64,000 nt of DNA from an uncultured Bacteroides sp. (GTDB lineage: Bacteria > Bacteroidota > Bacteroidia > Bacteroidales > Bacteroidaceae), in the NCBI GenBank assembly GCA_944320865.1, contig CALUJC010000015.1:1-64000 (forward strand), read 5' to 3'. Positions 27,578 to 36,722 of the stretch are shown one piece after another. The translations under genes and the position numbers were made by a program. Positions within the stretch are counted from its first letter, which is position 1. Each line of letters opens with the position of its first letter. The notes under the pieces are model-generated. The model made no database searches. It was not told where the DNA came from and saw only the letters and a list, made by a program, of their open reading frames with translations.

Positions 27578-28027
27578 ATGGAAATAATATTGAAAGAAGA
27601 CGTAATCAACCTGGGTTACAAAAATGATATTGTGACAGTGAAGTCTGGCTATGGCCGTAACTACCTCATCCCGACAGGAAAGGCTGTTATTGCTTCGCCG
27701 TCTGCAAAAAAAATGTTGGCAGAGGAGTTGAAGCAACGTGCTCATAAACTTGAGAAAATTAAAAAGGATGCTGAAGAGCTGGCAGCCAAGCTGGAAGGCG
27801 TTACGCTGAAGATAGCTACGAAGGTTAGCTCTACGGGCACAATCTTCGGGTCGGTTGGTAATATCCAGATTGCCGATGAGCTTGCCAAGTTGGGGCATAA
27901 CATCGACCGCAAGCTGATTGTAGTGAAAGACACCGTTAAGGAAGTTGGCAACTACACGGCAGTAGTGAAGCTGCACAAGGAAGTTTCTGTAGAAATTCCG
28001 TTTGAAGTTGTAGCTGAAGAGGCTTAA
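27578..28027 (+). CDS. rplI: Ribosomal protein L9
   Basis: A 149-aa 50S protein. The N-terminal domain starts [32 protein letters not shown], followed by a long central helix (about 45-75) and the C-terminal domain with [13 protein letters not shown]. It binds 23S rRNA near the L1 stalk. A good AAGGAGG ribosome-binding site precedes the start, and a terminator follows at 28050. Confidence 0.98.
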   Translation: MEIILKEDVINLGYKNDIVTVKSGYGRNYLIPTGKAVIASPSAKKMLAEELKQRAHKLEKIKKDAEELAAKLEGVTLKIATKVSSTGTIFGSVGNIQIADELAKLGHNIDRKLIVVKDTVKEVGNYTAVVKLHKEVSVEIPFEVVAEEA

Positions 28028-28049
28028 TGATAAGATGACATAAGATGGA

Positions 28050-28092
28050 GAAAGGAGGCATTCCTTAGGGAATTGCCTCCTTTCTTGTTTTT
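28050..28092 (+). terminator. Terminator of the rpsF operon
   Basis: GAAAGGAGGCA (28050-28060) pairs with TGCCTCCTTTC (28074-28084), with a further inner pairing TTCC/GGAA, and is followed by TTGTTTTT. Confidence 0.93.
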
Positions 28093-28112
28093 GGAGTATG
28101 GCGCATACACAT

Positions 28113-28147
28113 AAAAAAAGTCTGCTCATGCTTGCGCATGCCAGACT
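28113..28147 (-). terminator. Terminator of the small lipoprotein gene
   Basis: Read on the minus strand, AGTCTG (28147-28142) pairs with CAGACT (28124-28119), with an inner GGCATGC/GCATGAG pairing, followed by a run of seven T. It lies 40-75 bp after the stop at 28187. Confidence 0.9.
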
Positions 28148-28186
28148 TTCAATACTTCTGCAAAGACTTGCGCCTTCGCGCTCTTT

Positions 28187-28390
28187 TTATTCAGCTACTT
28201 GTGTGCTGTCGGTCTTCACGCTGTCGGCTTGTGCGGCAGGTGTAGCAACTTCGGCTTCAGCAGCCTGTTCTGCAACAACTTCAGTAGCATCTGCATTGGC
28301 AGCTTCGGTTGCATTTTGTGCAGCCTTGTTGCCACAAGAGGCGAAAGATACGGCCACAATTGCAGCGGCCATCAAAACTAACTTTTTCAT
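28187..28390 (-). CDS. Small alanine-rich acidic lipoprotein, 67 aa
   Basis: A 67-aa product with a signal peptide and lipobox (SFASC, Cys19), followed by a 48-residue tail dominated by Ala, Glu, Val and Asp with no predicted fold. It has its own minus-strand -7 box (TACCTTTG, 28440-28447), about 45 nt of leader and a terminator, so it is a single-gene unit. Such short lipoproteins are frequent in Bacteroides. No function is assigned. Confidence 0.8.
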   Translation of the reverse strand: MKKLVLMAAAIVAVSFASCGNKAAQNATEAANADATEVVAEQAAEAEVATPAAQADSVKTDSTQVAE

Positions 28391-28500
28391 TTTCCTTTGC
28401 TTTTAAACTTAAATAATAGTCGGTTTTTAAAAACCTGGGCAAAGGTAGACTATTTTTGTATACGTTGTTCTGTTTGCACCATTTTTTTTGAGAAAATGCG

Positions 28501-28508
28501 TACCTTTG
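28501..28508 (+). promoter_or_regulatory. Candidate -7 element for mtaB
   Basis: TACCTTTG matches TAnnTTTG and lies 24 bp before the mtaB ATG. A TTTG is present at 28473-28476, but the spacing is 24 bp rather than 19. A second match, TATTTTTG, is at 28451. Confidence 0.45.
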
Positions 28509-28532
28509 CCCGCAACGATATTCTGGCTGCTT

Positions 28533-29861
28533 ATGATTGATACAAATCTGTTTCAAAATAAAACTGCTGCCTACTATACTTTGGGCTGTAAATTGAACTT
28601 TTCTGAGACATCTACTATTGGCCGTATTTTCCAAGAGGCAGGTATACGGACTGTTCGCCGGGGAGAGAAGGCTGATATTTGCGTGATAAATACCTGCTCG
28701 GTGACGGAAGTTGCTGATAAGAAGTGCCGGCAGGCCATTCATCGCTTGGTGAAGCAGCATCCGGGTGCTTACGTGATTGTGACAGGTTGTTATGCGCAAC
28801 TGAAGCCTGACACGGTGGCTGCCATTGATGGGGTGGACGTGGTGCTTGGTGCCGAGCAGAAGAAAGATGTGCTGAAGTACTTGGATGATTTGCAGAAACA
28901 TGATGGGGCAGGGCTGGTCTTTACCTCGCCGCTGAAGGACATCCGCACGTTTGCACCGTCCTGTTCACGGGGTGATAGAACTCGTTTTTTTCTGAAAGTA
29001 CAGGATGGATGCAACTATTTCTGCTCATATTGCACTATTCCGTTTGCTAGAGGGCGCAGCCGCAACGGTAGTATCGCCTCCTTGGTGGAGCAGGTGCGCC
29101 AGGCCGTTGCTGAAGGAGGCAAGGAAATTGTATTGACAGGTGTGAATATTGGCGACTTTGGACACAGTACTGGTGAGACTTTCATCGACTTGGTGCAGGC
29201 CTTGGACCAGGTGGAGGGTGTTGAGCGTTACCGCATTTCATCCATCGAGCCCGACCTGCTCAGTGACGAAGTCATTGAATTTGTGGCGGGTTCGCGTAGG
29301 TTCATGCCCCATTTCCACATTCCGTTGCAGGCCGGTTGTGACGAAGTGCTCAGGCTGATGCGCAGACGCTATGATACTGCCCTCTTTTCCCGGAAGATTG
29401 AACGGATACGGGCACTGATGCCCAATGCCTTTATCGGTGTGGACGTCATCGTGGGGACGCGTGGCGAAACAGATGATTATTTTGAACAAACCTACCGCTT
29501 CCTCGACAGTCTCGATGTCACTCAGCTGCATGTATTCAGTTACTCTGAACGGCCTGGAACACAGGCTTTGAAGATTGACCTCGTGGTACCGCCTCAGGAG
29601 AAACACCGTCGAAGTCAACGCCTTCTGGCACTTTCCGACCGGAAAACGCATGACTTCTACGCCCGCCACCGAGGGCTGACCATGCCGGTGCTGCTGGAGC
29701 GCTCCAAGCCCGGCCTGCCCATGCATGGCTTTACACCTAACTATATCCGTGTGGAGGTGCCACGCAACGATGCGCTGGACAACCGTGTGGTGGCCGTCCG
29801 GCTGGGCGATTTCAATGCTGACGGCACGGCTCTGTTGGGAGAAATGAACGGTGAACGGTGA
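28533..29861 (+). CDS. mtaB: tRNA t6A methylthiotransferase MtaB
   Basis: A 442-aa radical-SAM enzyme that adds a methylthio group to t6A37 of tRNAs reading ANN codons. The N-terminal UPF0004 domain has three cluster Cys (GCKLNFSET, NTCSVTEVADKKC, VTGCYAQ), and the radical-SAM motif is DGCNYFCSYCTIP (CxxxCxxC, near residue 155). The TRAM domain is at the C-terminus. The start MIDTNLFQ at 28533 is chosen because an upstream in-frame start gives 15 unmatched residues. Its last bases overlap the glycosyltransferase frame. Confidence 0.93.
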   Translation: MIDTNLFQNKTAAYYTLGCKLNFSETSTIGRIFQEAGIRTVRRGEKADICVINTCSVTEVADKKCRQAIHRLVKQHPGAYVIVTGCYAQLKPDTVAAIDGVDVVLGAEQKKDVLKYLDDLQKHDGAGLVFTSPLKDIRTFAPSCSRGDRTRFFLKVQDGCNYFCSYCTIPFARGRSRNGSIASLVEQVRQAVAEGGKEIVLTGVNIGDFGHSTGETFIDLVQALDQVEGVERYRISSIEPDLLSDEVIEFVAGSRRFMPHFHIPLQAGCDEVLRLMRRRYDTALFSRKIERIRALMPNAFIGVDVIVGTRGETDDYFEQTYRFLDSLDVTQLHVFSYSERPGTQALKIDLVVPPQEKHRRSQRLLALSDRKTHDFYARHRGLTMPVLLERSKPGLPMHGFTPNYIRVEVPRNDALDNRVVAVRLGDFNADGTALLGEMNGER

Positions 29862-29866
29862 AGGAT

Positions 29867-30892
29867 ATGGATAAGATTGCCGTCGTAATATTGAATTGGA
29901 ATGGGTGCGACATGCTACGCCACTTTCTGCCCTCCGTGCTCCGTTACTCGGCAGGCCACGGGGTGCGCGTGGTTGTGGCCGACAACGGTTCGACCGACGG
30001 TTCGGCTGAGGCAGTGCGTACTGAGTTCCCCCAAGTGCAACTTCTGCTGTTGGAACAAAATTTTGGCTTTGCCGAAGGCTACAACCGCGCCCTCGCGTCG
30101 CTGGAAGCCGAGTATGTGGTACTGCTCAACTCGGATGTCGAGCCGACTCCGGATTGGCTCCGTCCGATGGCAGACTATATGGATGCCCATCCCGAAGTGG
30201 CGGCCTGTCAGCCTAAAGTGCTGGGATATAGACGGAAAGATTACTTTGAATATGCCGGTGCCTGTGGAGGATTCATTGACCGCTACGGCTATCCCTACTG
30301 CCGCGGCCGGGTGATGGATGTGGTGGAGCGTGACCAGGGGCAGTATGACGCACCTATTCCTGTGTTTTGGACTACGGGGGCGGCCATGTTCATCCGTTTG
30401 GCGGATTATCGCGAGGCCGGGGGACTGGACGGCCGCTTCTTCGCCCACATGGAGGAAATCGACCTTTGCTGGCGCCTCCGTTCCAGGGGGCGCGGGCTGA
30501 TGTGCGTACCCCGAAGCGTGGTGTACCACGTGGGCGGTGCAACGCTCTCCAAGGGCAGCCCAAGGAAGACCTTCCTGAACTTCCGAAACAATTTGCTGAT
30601 GTTATATAAAAACTTGCCCGATAAGGAGCTGCGCTCAGTCCTCCGTGTCCGCCGGGTGCTCGACTGGCTGGCCGCCGCTGCCTTCCTGGTGCAGGGTCGG
30701 GTGGGGGACTTCCGTGCCGTGGTTCGTGCCCGGCGCGAGTATCGCCGCATGCGCCCTTTATACCGTGCCGCGCGGGAGGAGAACCTGCGTGCCGTGCGGC
30801 TCAACGATATTCCCGAACGGCGCCGTTTCAGCCTGCTGTGGCAGTACTACGTGCGTGGCCGGAAATTCTTCTCCACGCTGCCTTCGCGCTGA
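29867..30892 (+). CDS. Family 2 glycosyltransferase
   Basis: A 341-aa GT-A fold glycosyltransferase (rhamnosyltransferase-like). It starts MDKIAVVILNWNGCDML with the nucleotide-binding DNGSTDGS near residue 40, LLNSDVEP near 88 (DXD-like metal site) and the acceptor-side motif MEEIDLCWRLRSRG near 200. It probably adds a sugar to a surface polysaccharide or lipid precursor at the inner membrane. An in-frame GTG at 29858 overlapping the mtaB stop is an alternative start. The last 46 bp overlap the convergent folB gene. Confidence 0.9.
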   Translation: MDKIAVVILNWNGCDMLRHFLPSVLRYSAGHGVRVVVADNGSTDGSAEAVRTEFPQVQLLLLEQNFGFAEGYNRALASLEAEYVVLLNSDVEPTPDWLRPMADYMDAHPEVAACQPKVLGYRRKDYFEYAGACGGFIDRYGYPYCRGRVMDVVERDQGQYDAPIPVFWTTGAAMFIRLADYREAGGLDGRFFAHMEEIDLCWRLRSRGRGLMCVPRSVVYHVGGATLSKGSPRKTFLNFRNNLLMLYKNLPDKELRSVLRVRRVLDWLAAAAFLVQGRVGDFRAVVRARREYRRMRPLYRAAREENLRAVRLNDIPERRRFSLLWQYYVRGRKFFSTLPSR

Positions 30893-31248
30893 ACTGTCAA
30901 CTCGACGCCAGCCCATAGGCAGTCTGCTCCCATAGGGGGATTACGCTTGCGCAGCGTTAGCCGCACCTCGGTAACTGTCTGGAAATGGGATAGTATGGCA
31001 TCGACCATCCGCCTTGCCACGTGCTCCAGCAGGCCGGAGGGAGTGTCCATTTCGCGGCGGATAAGGTTGAAAACTTCGGCGTAATTCACCGTATCCGTTA
31101 CGTCATCTGTCCGTGCGGCGCGGCCGATGTCTGTACGCAGGCGCACGTCCACGCGATACTCGTTGCCTACCTCGCGTTCTTGCTCTGCCACTCCGTGCCG
31201 GGCGAAGAGACGGAGGTCTTCAAGAAAAATATAGCTGTCTGTTATCAT
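30847..31248 (-). CDS. folB: Dihydroneopterin aldolase
   Basis: A 133-aa enzyme that converts 7,8-dihydroneopterin to 6-hydroxymethyl-dihydropterin in folate synthesis. It shows the family pattern: DSYIFLEDLRLFARHGVAEQE, the substrate-binding DTVNYAEVFNLI, the catalytic Glu in GLLEHVARR and the Lys in RKRNPPMGAD. The C-terminal 15 codons lie over the 3' end of the glycosyltransferase gene on the opposite strand. The gene is downstream of nrdJ in the same direction, with repeat array B between them. Confidence 0.92.
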   Translation of the reverse strand: MITDSYIFLEDLRLFARHGVAEQEREVGNEYRVDVRLRTDIGRAARTDDVTDTVNYAEVFNLIRREMDTPSGLLEHVARRMVDAILSHFQTVTEVRLTLRKRNPPMGADCLWAGVELTVQREGSVEKNFRPRT

Positions 31249-31270
31249 TAGTCAAGATGTATTTCTGGGA

Positions 31271-31380
31271 ATCTGCCCGGGCAGTCTGAAAGAATCCGCC
31301 GGGGTAGTTGGAAAAATCCGCGCGGGTAGCAAAAATTACCCGCGCGGGTAATGCTGACTACCCGCGCGGATTTTTCGGTG
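31271..31380. repeat. 22-bp tandem array B, GC-palindrome units
   Basis: Five 22-bp units start at 31271, 31293, 31315, 31337 and 31359. Each is centred on a GC palindrome (GCCCGGGC, then CCGCGCGG or near it). TTACCCGCGCGGGTAA (31336-31351) is a perfect 16-bp palindrome, and AAAAATCCGCGCGGGTAG (31312-31329) is the exact inverse of 31358-31375. The last two units lie in reversed orientation relative to the second and third. The array lies 22 bp after the nrdJ stop and before folB. Confidence 0.93.
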
Positions 31381-31401
31381 CGCCTTGGCGTGTGCTTCAG
31401 G

Positions 31402-33942
31402 TCAGCCGCAGCGCGATGCGCCGCAAGTCTTGCAGATGAGGCAGCCTTCCTGATAGACCAGCGTTTCGTTGCCGCAGTTGGGGCACTTTTTGCCCTTGGC
31501 CTCAGTGCCGTCCAGCACGTACTTCTTCAAGGCGCGCTCCACGCCGTTCTTCCAGGTGTTGATGCTTTCGCTGTCCAGCTGTAGGGAGCTGACGAGCTTT
31601 ATCACTTGCTCGATAGGCATGCGGTAGCGCAGCACGCCGGAGATGAGCTTGGCATAGTTCCAGTATTCCTTGTTGAATTTTTCGGACAGTCCCTCGATGG
31701 TGACCTTGTATCCGCGTTTGTTCTCAAACTGAAAGTCGTAGTGCTTGCGGCCGTCATCGTCGTAGTTCTTGATGATGTGGCCGGTAGTGACGCTCTTGGG
31801 CAACACGATGCCTTCGTCGTCGTCCAGTACTCCGGTAAAAATCTCGTATGGATGTCCGTCCATCAGTCCTACGAAAGCCACCCATTTTTCCTTGTTGTTC
31901 TGGAAGCGCACCACGTCGGCCTCGAGCACCTTGGGGCGGGTTTCCACCACCGTGGGTGGCTTGCAAGGAGGCAACTCCTCGTCTTTCTTGTCGTTCTTGG
32001 TGGAAATGAGCACGCCCGAGCGCGAACCGTCGCGGTACACGGTGCAACCCTTGCAGCCCGATTGCCAGGCTTCGATGTAGAGGCGGTTCACCAGGGCCTC
32101 GTCCACATCGGCGGGCAGGTTGATGGTGACGCTGATGGAGTGGTCCACCCAGCGCTGTATGCGCCCCTGCATTTTTACCTTCATTAGCCAGTCCACGTCG
32201 TTCGAGGTGGCCTTGTAGTAGGGCGATTGCTTCACCAGCTCGTCTATTTCGTCTTGCGTGTAGCGTTTGGCCGGGTTGTAGCCCTTGGCCTCCATCCAGG
32301 TGACAAACTTGGGGTGGAACACGGTGTATTCCTCAAAGGCGTCGCCCACCTCGTCCACGTAATCGATGTGTACGTTGGTGTCGTTGGGGTTCACCTTGCG
32401 GCGGCGTTTGTACACGGGCAGGAACACGGGCTCGATGCCCGAGGTGGTCTGCGTCATTAGGCTGGTGGTGCCCGTCGGGGCGATGGTAAGGCAGGCAATG
32501 TTGCGGCGGCCGTATCTGGCCATCTCCTCGTACAGTTCGGGGTCGGCCTCACGCAGCCGGTTGATGAAGGGGTTGTTCTTCTCACGCCCCGTGTCGTAGA
32601 TTTCGAATGCCCCGCGCTCCTTGGCCATGGTGACGGACGAGCGGTATGCCTGCAACGCGATGGTGCGGTGTACTTCTTCGGAGAAAGTGGTGGCTTCCTC
32701 GGTGCCATAGCGCAGTCCAAGCGCGGCCAGCATGTCTCCCTCAGCAGTGATGCCTACACCGGTGCGGCGTCCTTGTCCGCTCTTTTTATAGATTTTCTCC
32801 CACAACTCGCGTTCGGTGTGTTTTACGTCCTCGCTTTCAGGGTCGGAATCCACCTTTTCCAATATGCGTTCTATTTTTTCCAGTTCCAAGTCGATGATGT
32901 CGTCCATGATGCGTTGTGCCAGGACCACGTGTTTCTTGAACAAGTCAAAATCGAAATATGCATCCTCCTTGAACGGGTTTATTACATAGGAATAAAGGTT
33001 GATGGCCAGCAGGCGGCACGAGTCGTAGGGGCACAAGGGAATTTCCCCGCAAGGGTTGGTGGACACGGTGCGGTAGCCCAAGTCGGCATAGCAGTCGGGT
33101 ACGGACTCCCGGATGATGGTATCCCAGAACAGCACGCCCGGTTCTGCCGACTTCCATGCATTGTGTACAATCTTTTTCCACAATGCCGAGGCGTCGATGT
33201 CTTTCTGCACAATGGGATTTGCCACGTCGATGGGATACTGTTGCGTATAGGGTTTCCCGTCAATGGCTGCTTGCATGAAGGCATCATCCAGTTTTACCGA
33301 TACGTTAGCCCCCGTCACTTTACCCTCCGTCATTTTGGCATCGATAAATGCTTCCGAGTCCGGGTGCTTGATGGATACGCTCAGCATCAGTGCACCACGC
33401 CGTCCGTCTTGCGCCACTTCGCGGGTAGAGTTGGAATAACGTTCCATGAATGGCACCAATCCTGTGGACGTAAGAGCTGAGTTCTTCACCGGTGAACCTT
33501 TGGGGCGGATGTGTGATAAATCGTGACCCACACCTCCACGGCGTTTCATGAGTTGCACCTGTTCCTCGTCAATTTTGAAGATTGCCCCATAAGAATCTGC
33601 TGAACCATCTATGCCAATCACAAAACAGTTGGATAGGGAAGCTACCTGATAGTTGTTGCCGATGCCAGTCATCGGGCTGCCTTGGGGTACAATGTACTTG
33701 AAGTGGTCGAACAGTCCAAACAGTTCTTCCGCACTCAAAGGGTTGGGATAACGCGCTTCGATGCGGGCTACTTCATTGGCTATTCTCCAATGCATGTCTT
33801 CCGGGGACTTCTCGTAGATGTTTCCGAAAGAATCTTTGACTGCGTATTTGTTTACCCAAACTCTGGCAGCCAATTCATCGCCTTGAAAATACCGTAAGGA
33901 TTCTTCGTAGGCTTCGTCATAAGAGTAAGTCTTCTTTTCCAC
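31402..33942 (-). CDS. nrdJ: Adenosylcobalamin-dependent ribonucleotide reductase (class II)
   Basis: An 846-aa class II enzyme that makes deoxyribonucleotides using a cobalamin radical, independent of oxygen. Family features are the N-terminal ATP-cone-free start, SNCFVIGIDGSADSYGAIF, KRRGGVGHDLSHIRPKGSP, the active-site TNPCGEIPLCPYDSC near residue 305, and a C-terminal TSCPD/zinc-ribbon part with CPNCGN, CLICKTC and a terminal Cys-Gly used for re-reduction. It has an exact consensus promoter and a leader of about 72 nt, too short for a cobalamin riboswitch. It depends on B12 salvage, as is typical for gut Bacteroides. Confidence 0.95.
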   Translation of the reverse strand: MEKKTYSYDEAYEESLRYFQGDELAARVWVNKYAVKDSFGNIYEKSPEDMHWRIANEVARIEARYPNPLSAEELFGLFDHFKYIVPQGSPMTGIGNNYQVASLSNCFVIGIDGSADSYGAIFKIDEEQVQLMKRRGGVGHDLSHIRPKGSPVKNSALTSTGLVPFMERYSNSTREVAQDGRRGALMLSVSIKHPDSEAFIDAKMTEGKVTGANVSVKLDDAFMQAAIDGKPYTQQYPIDVANPIVQKDIDASALWKKIVHNAWKSAEPGVLFWDTIIRESVPDCYADLGYRTVSTNPCGEIPLCPYDSCRLLAINLYSYVINPFKEDAYFDFDLFKKHVVLAQRIMDDIIDLELEKIERILEKVDSDPESEDVKHTERELWEKIYKKSGQGRRTGVGITAEGDMLAALGLRYGTEEATTFSEEVHRTIALQAYRSSVTMAKERGAFEIYDTGREKNNPFINRLREADPELYEEMARYGRRNIACLTIAPTGTTSLMTQTTSGIEPVFLPVYKRRRKVNPNDTNVHIDYVDEVGDAFEEYTVFHPKFVTWMEAKGYNPAKRYTQDEIDELVKQSPYYKATSNDVDWLMKVKMQGRIQRWVDHSISVTINLPADVDEALVNRLYIEAWQSGCKGCTVYRDGSRSGVLISTKNDKKDEELPPCKPPTVVETRPKVLEADVVRFQNNKEKWVAFVGLMDGHPYEIFTGVLDDDEGIVLPKSVTTGHIIKNYDDDGRKHYDFQFENKRGYKVTIEGLSEKFNKEYWNYAKLISGVLRYRMPIEQVIKLVSSLQLDSESINTWKNGVERALKKYVLDGTEAKGKKCPNCGNETLVYQEGCLICKTCGASRCG

Positions 33943-34020
33943 GATGATTGTAGATTAGATGTTTTTTGTTCACTAAGCATTAAAGTGTAGAAGCTATGCT
34001 TGAGTCAACAAATGTGTTTG

Positions 34021-34051
34021 CAAAGCTATGAATGTTTTTCTGTTTGGCAAA
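34021..34051 (-). promoter_or_regulatory. Consensus promoter of nrdJ
   Basis: On the minus strand, TTTG (34051-34048), 19 bp and TAGCTTTG (34028-34021) form an exact Bacteroides promoter. The start would be near 34014, 72 nt before the ATG. The remaining AT-rich gap to 34286 holds only the promoter region of the divergent nitroreductase gene. Confidence 0.88.
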
Positions 34052-34261
34052 ATAAAAAGGAAAGTTTTTCTCGAGAAAGCTTAATGTTTTCCAATTATGC
34101 TAAGCAATATATTGATTTATAACATAGTAATATTTTCTATTCTGCAAAAAGTTTTCCAAAAAGAGAAATCTTGATTATCTTTAGTTTCTTATTTTATATT
34201 ATTGCTGATAGAATGGAGTCCTTTTTTCAAGAGGATGAGATGATATATGTGATTCTTTTCT

Positions 34262-34269
34262 TATATTTG
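34262..34269 (+). promoter_or_regulatory. -7 element for the 34287 nitroreductase
   Basis: TATATTTG matches TAnnTTTG and lies 17 bp before the ATG, giving a leader of about 11 nt. No TTTG is seen at the -33 position. Confidence 0.5.
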
Positions 34270-34286
34270 CCAAAAATAAACGTAAA

Positions 34287-35021
34287 ATGGAAAGTTTGAA
34301 ACAAAGAAGAACAATCAGAAAGTATCAGCAAAAAGATATTTCTGTAGAACTGTTGAATGATTTGCTTGAAACGGCCTTCAGGGCTTCTACTGTTGGGAAC
34401 ATGCAAGCCTACAGTGTGGTTGTTACGCGCGATGCTGTCCGTAAGGCAAAACTGGCGCCGGCACATTTCCATCAGCCTATGGTAGAAAACGCCCCGGTGG
34501 TGCTGACCTTTTGCATTGACCTGCACCGCTTCAGCCGGTGGTGCGAATGCCGTAAGGCAAGCCCCGGATATAATAATTTTGAGTGGTTTGTAACCGGAGC
34601 TATTGATGCGTTGCTGGTGGCGCAGACTTTTTGTGTGGCTGCCGAGGAAAAAGGATTAGGTATCTGCTATCTGGGCACTACCACCTATAATCCCCAAATG
34701 ATTATAGATGCATTAGAGCTGCCCCAATTGGTATTTCCTATCGCTACAATTACTGTGGGCTGGCCCGATGAATGTCCCAATCAAGTAGATCGCTTGCCTA
34801 TTGAAGCCATTATTCACGAGGAAACTTACCATGACTATTCCGCCGAAGACATAGATCGCTTATATGCTTATAAAGAATCGTTGCCCGAAAACAAGCAATT
34901 TATTCTTGAGAACAACAAAGAAACTTTGGCACAAGTATTCACAGACGTCCGTTATACCCGCAAAGACAATGAAGCCATGTCTGAAACTTTGTGGAAAGCT
35001 ATGAAAGCGCAAGGCTTTTAA
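34287..35021 (+). CDS. NfsA-like nitroreductase / flavin oxidoreductase
   Basis: A 244-aa FMN enzyme of the nitroreductase superfamily. It starts MESLKQRRTIRKYQ (FMN-phosphate-binding Arg pair), followed by FRASTVGNMQAYSVVV, AAEEKGLGICYLG and the C-terminal VGWPDE. Length and C-terminal extension are of the NfsA/FRP type. It would reduce nitro compounds or quinones with NAD(P)H in the cytoplasm. It stands alone between nrdJ (divergent) and dnaA (convergent). It is not closely similar in sequence to the shorter nitroreductase at 19441. Confidence 0.9.
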   Translation: MESLKQRRTIRKYQQKDISVELLNDLLETAFRASTVGNMQAYSVVVTRDAVRKAKLAPAHFHQPMVENAPVVLTFCIDLHRFSRWCECRKASPGYNNFEWFVTGAIDALLVAQTFCVAAEEKGLGICYLGTTTYNPQMIIDALELPQLVFPIATITVGWPDECPNQVDRLPIEAIIHEETYHDYSAEDIDRLYAYKESLPENKQFILENNKETLAQVFTDVRYTRKDNEAMSETLWKAMKAQGF

Positions 35022-35082
35022 ATAGTGAGGGGCACCATGCGGTTGTCAATGTATCCGCGTAGTGCTCCTTTCACATGTCTAT

Positions 35083-36471
35083 TTATCCCTTTCTTAAGTC
35101 GGCTTGAATTTCTTCCATTTCGGCGCGGAAGGTCTTGTCTACTTCTTTCAACTCCTCAATTGTTTTGCAGGCATAAAGCACGGTAGAATGGTGCTTGTTG
35201 CCGATGAGTTTTCCTATTTTAGCCATGGAAAGGTCAGTATGGCTTTTGGCCAAGTACATGGCAATTTGCCTGGCTTGCGCCACTTCGCGTTTCCGCGACT
35301 TGGAGTAGATTGCCGAAGTCTCTAACCCGAAATACTTGCATACCGTGTTGATGATATCATCCATCGTAATTGTTTTGGCTTCGTTCTGTGTCACCTTGCG
35401 CACAATGCGTTGAGCCAATTCCAAGTCTACATCTTTATTATATATGGTGGCATGTGCCATAATGGAAATGATGATACCTTCTAAATCGCGTACACTTTCA
35501 CTTACATTCTCTGCAATGTAATTCACCACCTCAGGAGGAAATTGTAATCCGTCGCGACGGATTTTATTGAGCAGGATGTTTCTACGTAATTCTACAGTAG
35601 GTTTTTCCAGTTCGGCTACCATTCCCCATTTGAAGCGTGTGATGAGTCGTTCTTCCATCCCTTGCAATAACATGGGCGAGCGGTCGGCAGTAAGTATCAG
35701 TTGCTTTCCGTTTTGATGCAAGTGGTTGAATATGTGAAAGAAAGTGTTTTGCGTTTTAGTGGCACCAGCAAATTCCTGGATATCATCAATAATCAAAACA
35801 TCTATTTTTTGGTAGAAAGATATGAAGTCGTTGAATGTATTGTTGCGCACAGAATCAGTATATTGCACCTGAAAGAGATGAGCTGATACATATAGTACCA
35901 GCTTTTCAGGGTAAAGTTCCTTGATCTTTGTGCCGATAGCATTCACCAAATGAGTCTTGCCCACACCCGATGCTCCATAGAAGAATAGCGGATTGAATAT
36001 CGTTTTCGCCGGGTTGAGTGCTACAGCTTCGGCCACACTGCGCGATAGCTTGTTGCTTTCTCCTTCAATAAATGTGTCAAAATTGTATTCTCGGTTCAGA
36101 TGCGGGTCAATGTCCGCAGGAATGGGAGCCTGAGGAATATTTTTGGTTTGTACATTGGTTACGGGTAACGTCGTGGTATGAGCTGCCGGTAGAGACACGT
36201 TAGCTTCCGGGCTTTTTACCACCAGGATATCATATATCAATTGGGTTCCTTCACCGCACACTTTGTATATGACACGGCGCAGCAAGTCCACATAATGCTC
36301 TTCCAGATATTCATAGAAGAACTGACTGGGAACTTGGAGCACCAGCGTATTGTCCGCATATTTTATTGGTCGGATAGGCAAGAACCATGTCTTGTACGCA
36401 CGATCAGGGATGTTGTCCTTGATAATCGTAAGACAATGATTCCATAGACCGACATGATTATGTTCACTCAT
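35083..36471 (-). CDS. dnaA: Chromosomal replication initiator DnaA
   Basis: A 462-aa AAA+ initiator. Domain I starts [29 protein letters not shown]. After a linker rich in Pro/Thr, domain III carries Walker [14 protein letters not shown], Walker [11 protein letters not shown] and the Arg-finger region [13 protein letters not shown]. Domain IV ends with the DNA-box-binding signature [17 protein letters not shown]. The start MSEHNH at 36471 is preferred over a GTG four codons earlier. No cluster of TTATCCACA-type boxes is seen on either side, so oriC is probably elsewhere, as often in Bacteroidetes. Confidence 0.97.
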   Translation of the reverse strand: MSEHNHVGLWNHCLTIIKDNIPDRAYKTWFLPIRPIKYADNTLVLQVPSQFFYEYLEEHYVDLLRRVIYKVCGEGTQLIYDILVVKSPEANVSLPAAHTTTLPVTNVQTKNIPQAPIPADIDPHLNREYNFDTFIEGESNKLSRSVAEAVALNPAKTIFNPLFFYGASGVGKTHLVNAIGTKIKELYPEKLVLYVSAHLFQVQYTDSVRNNTFNDFISFYQKIDVLIIDDIQEFAGATKTQNTFFHIFNHLHQNGKQLILTADRSPMLLQGMEERLITRFKWGMVAELEKPTVELRRNILLNKIRRDGLQFPPEVVNYIAENVSESVRDLEGIIISIMAHATIYNKDVDLELAQRIVRKVTQNEAKTITMDDIINTVCKYFGLETSAIYSKSRKREVAQARQIAMYLAKSHTDLSMAKIGKLIGNKHHSTVLYACKTIEELKEVDKTFRAEMEEIQADLRKG

Positions 36472-36616
36472 AACGGCTATCACTACATTTATTGATTAAG
36501 CATAACTTCTACGAATGCAAATTTGCTAATCATATTCGAGAAAAACAAATCCCTTTTTTCTTGCTTTTTTGCGCGGAAGAATAACGGCTTTACTTTCAAC
36601 CACTTACTATAATGCA

Positions 36617-36647
36617 CATCGGCAGCCTTTTTTAAGGGCTGCCGATG
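36617..36647. other. Perfect 11-bp hairpin upstream of dnaA
   Basis: CATCGGCAGCC (36617-36627) and GGCTGCCGATG (36637-36647) form a perfect stem. In the minus direction the loop reads CTTAAAAAA; no T-run follows the stem on either strand. It lies about 150 bp upstream of the dnaA start and may be a terminator for the upstream MCE gene, an attenuator or a protein site. Confidence 0.6.
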
Positions 36648-36722
36648 CTTAATAAGTTTCTGTAAAATAGCAACTTATGTTCTGTTAAACACCAGAATCC
36701 CATGGCAGGCTAAAGTAAGTAT

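Noticed and set aside
33943-34020. Cobalamin riboswitch for nrdJ
   Set aside because: The leader predicted from the exact consensus promoter is about 72 nt, too short, and no B12-box-like sequence was seen.
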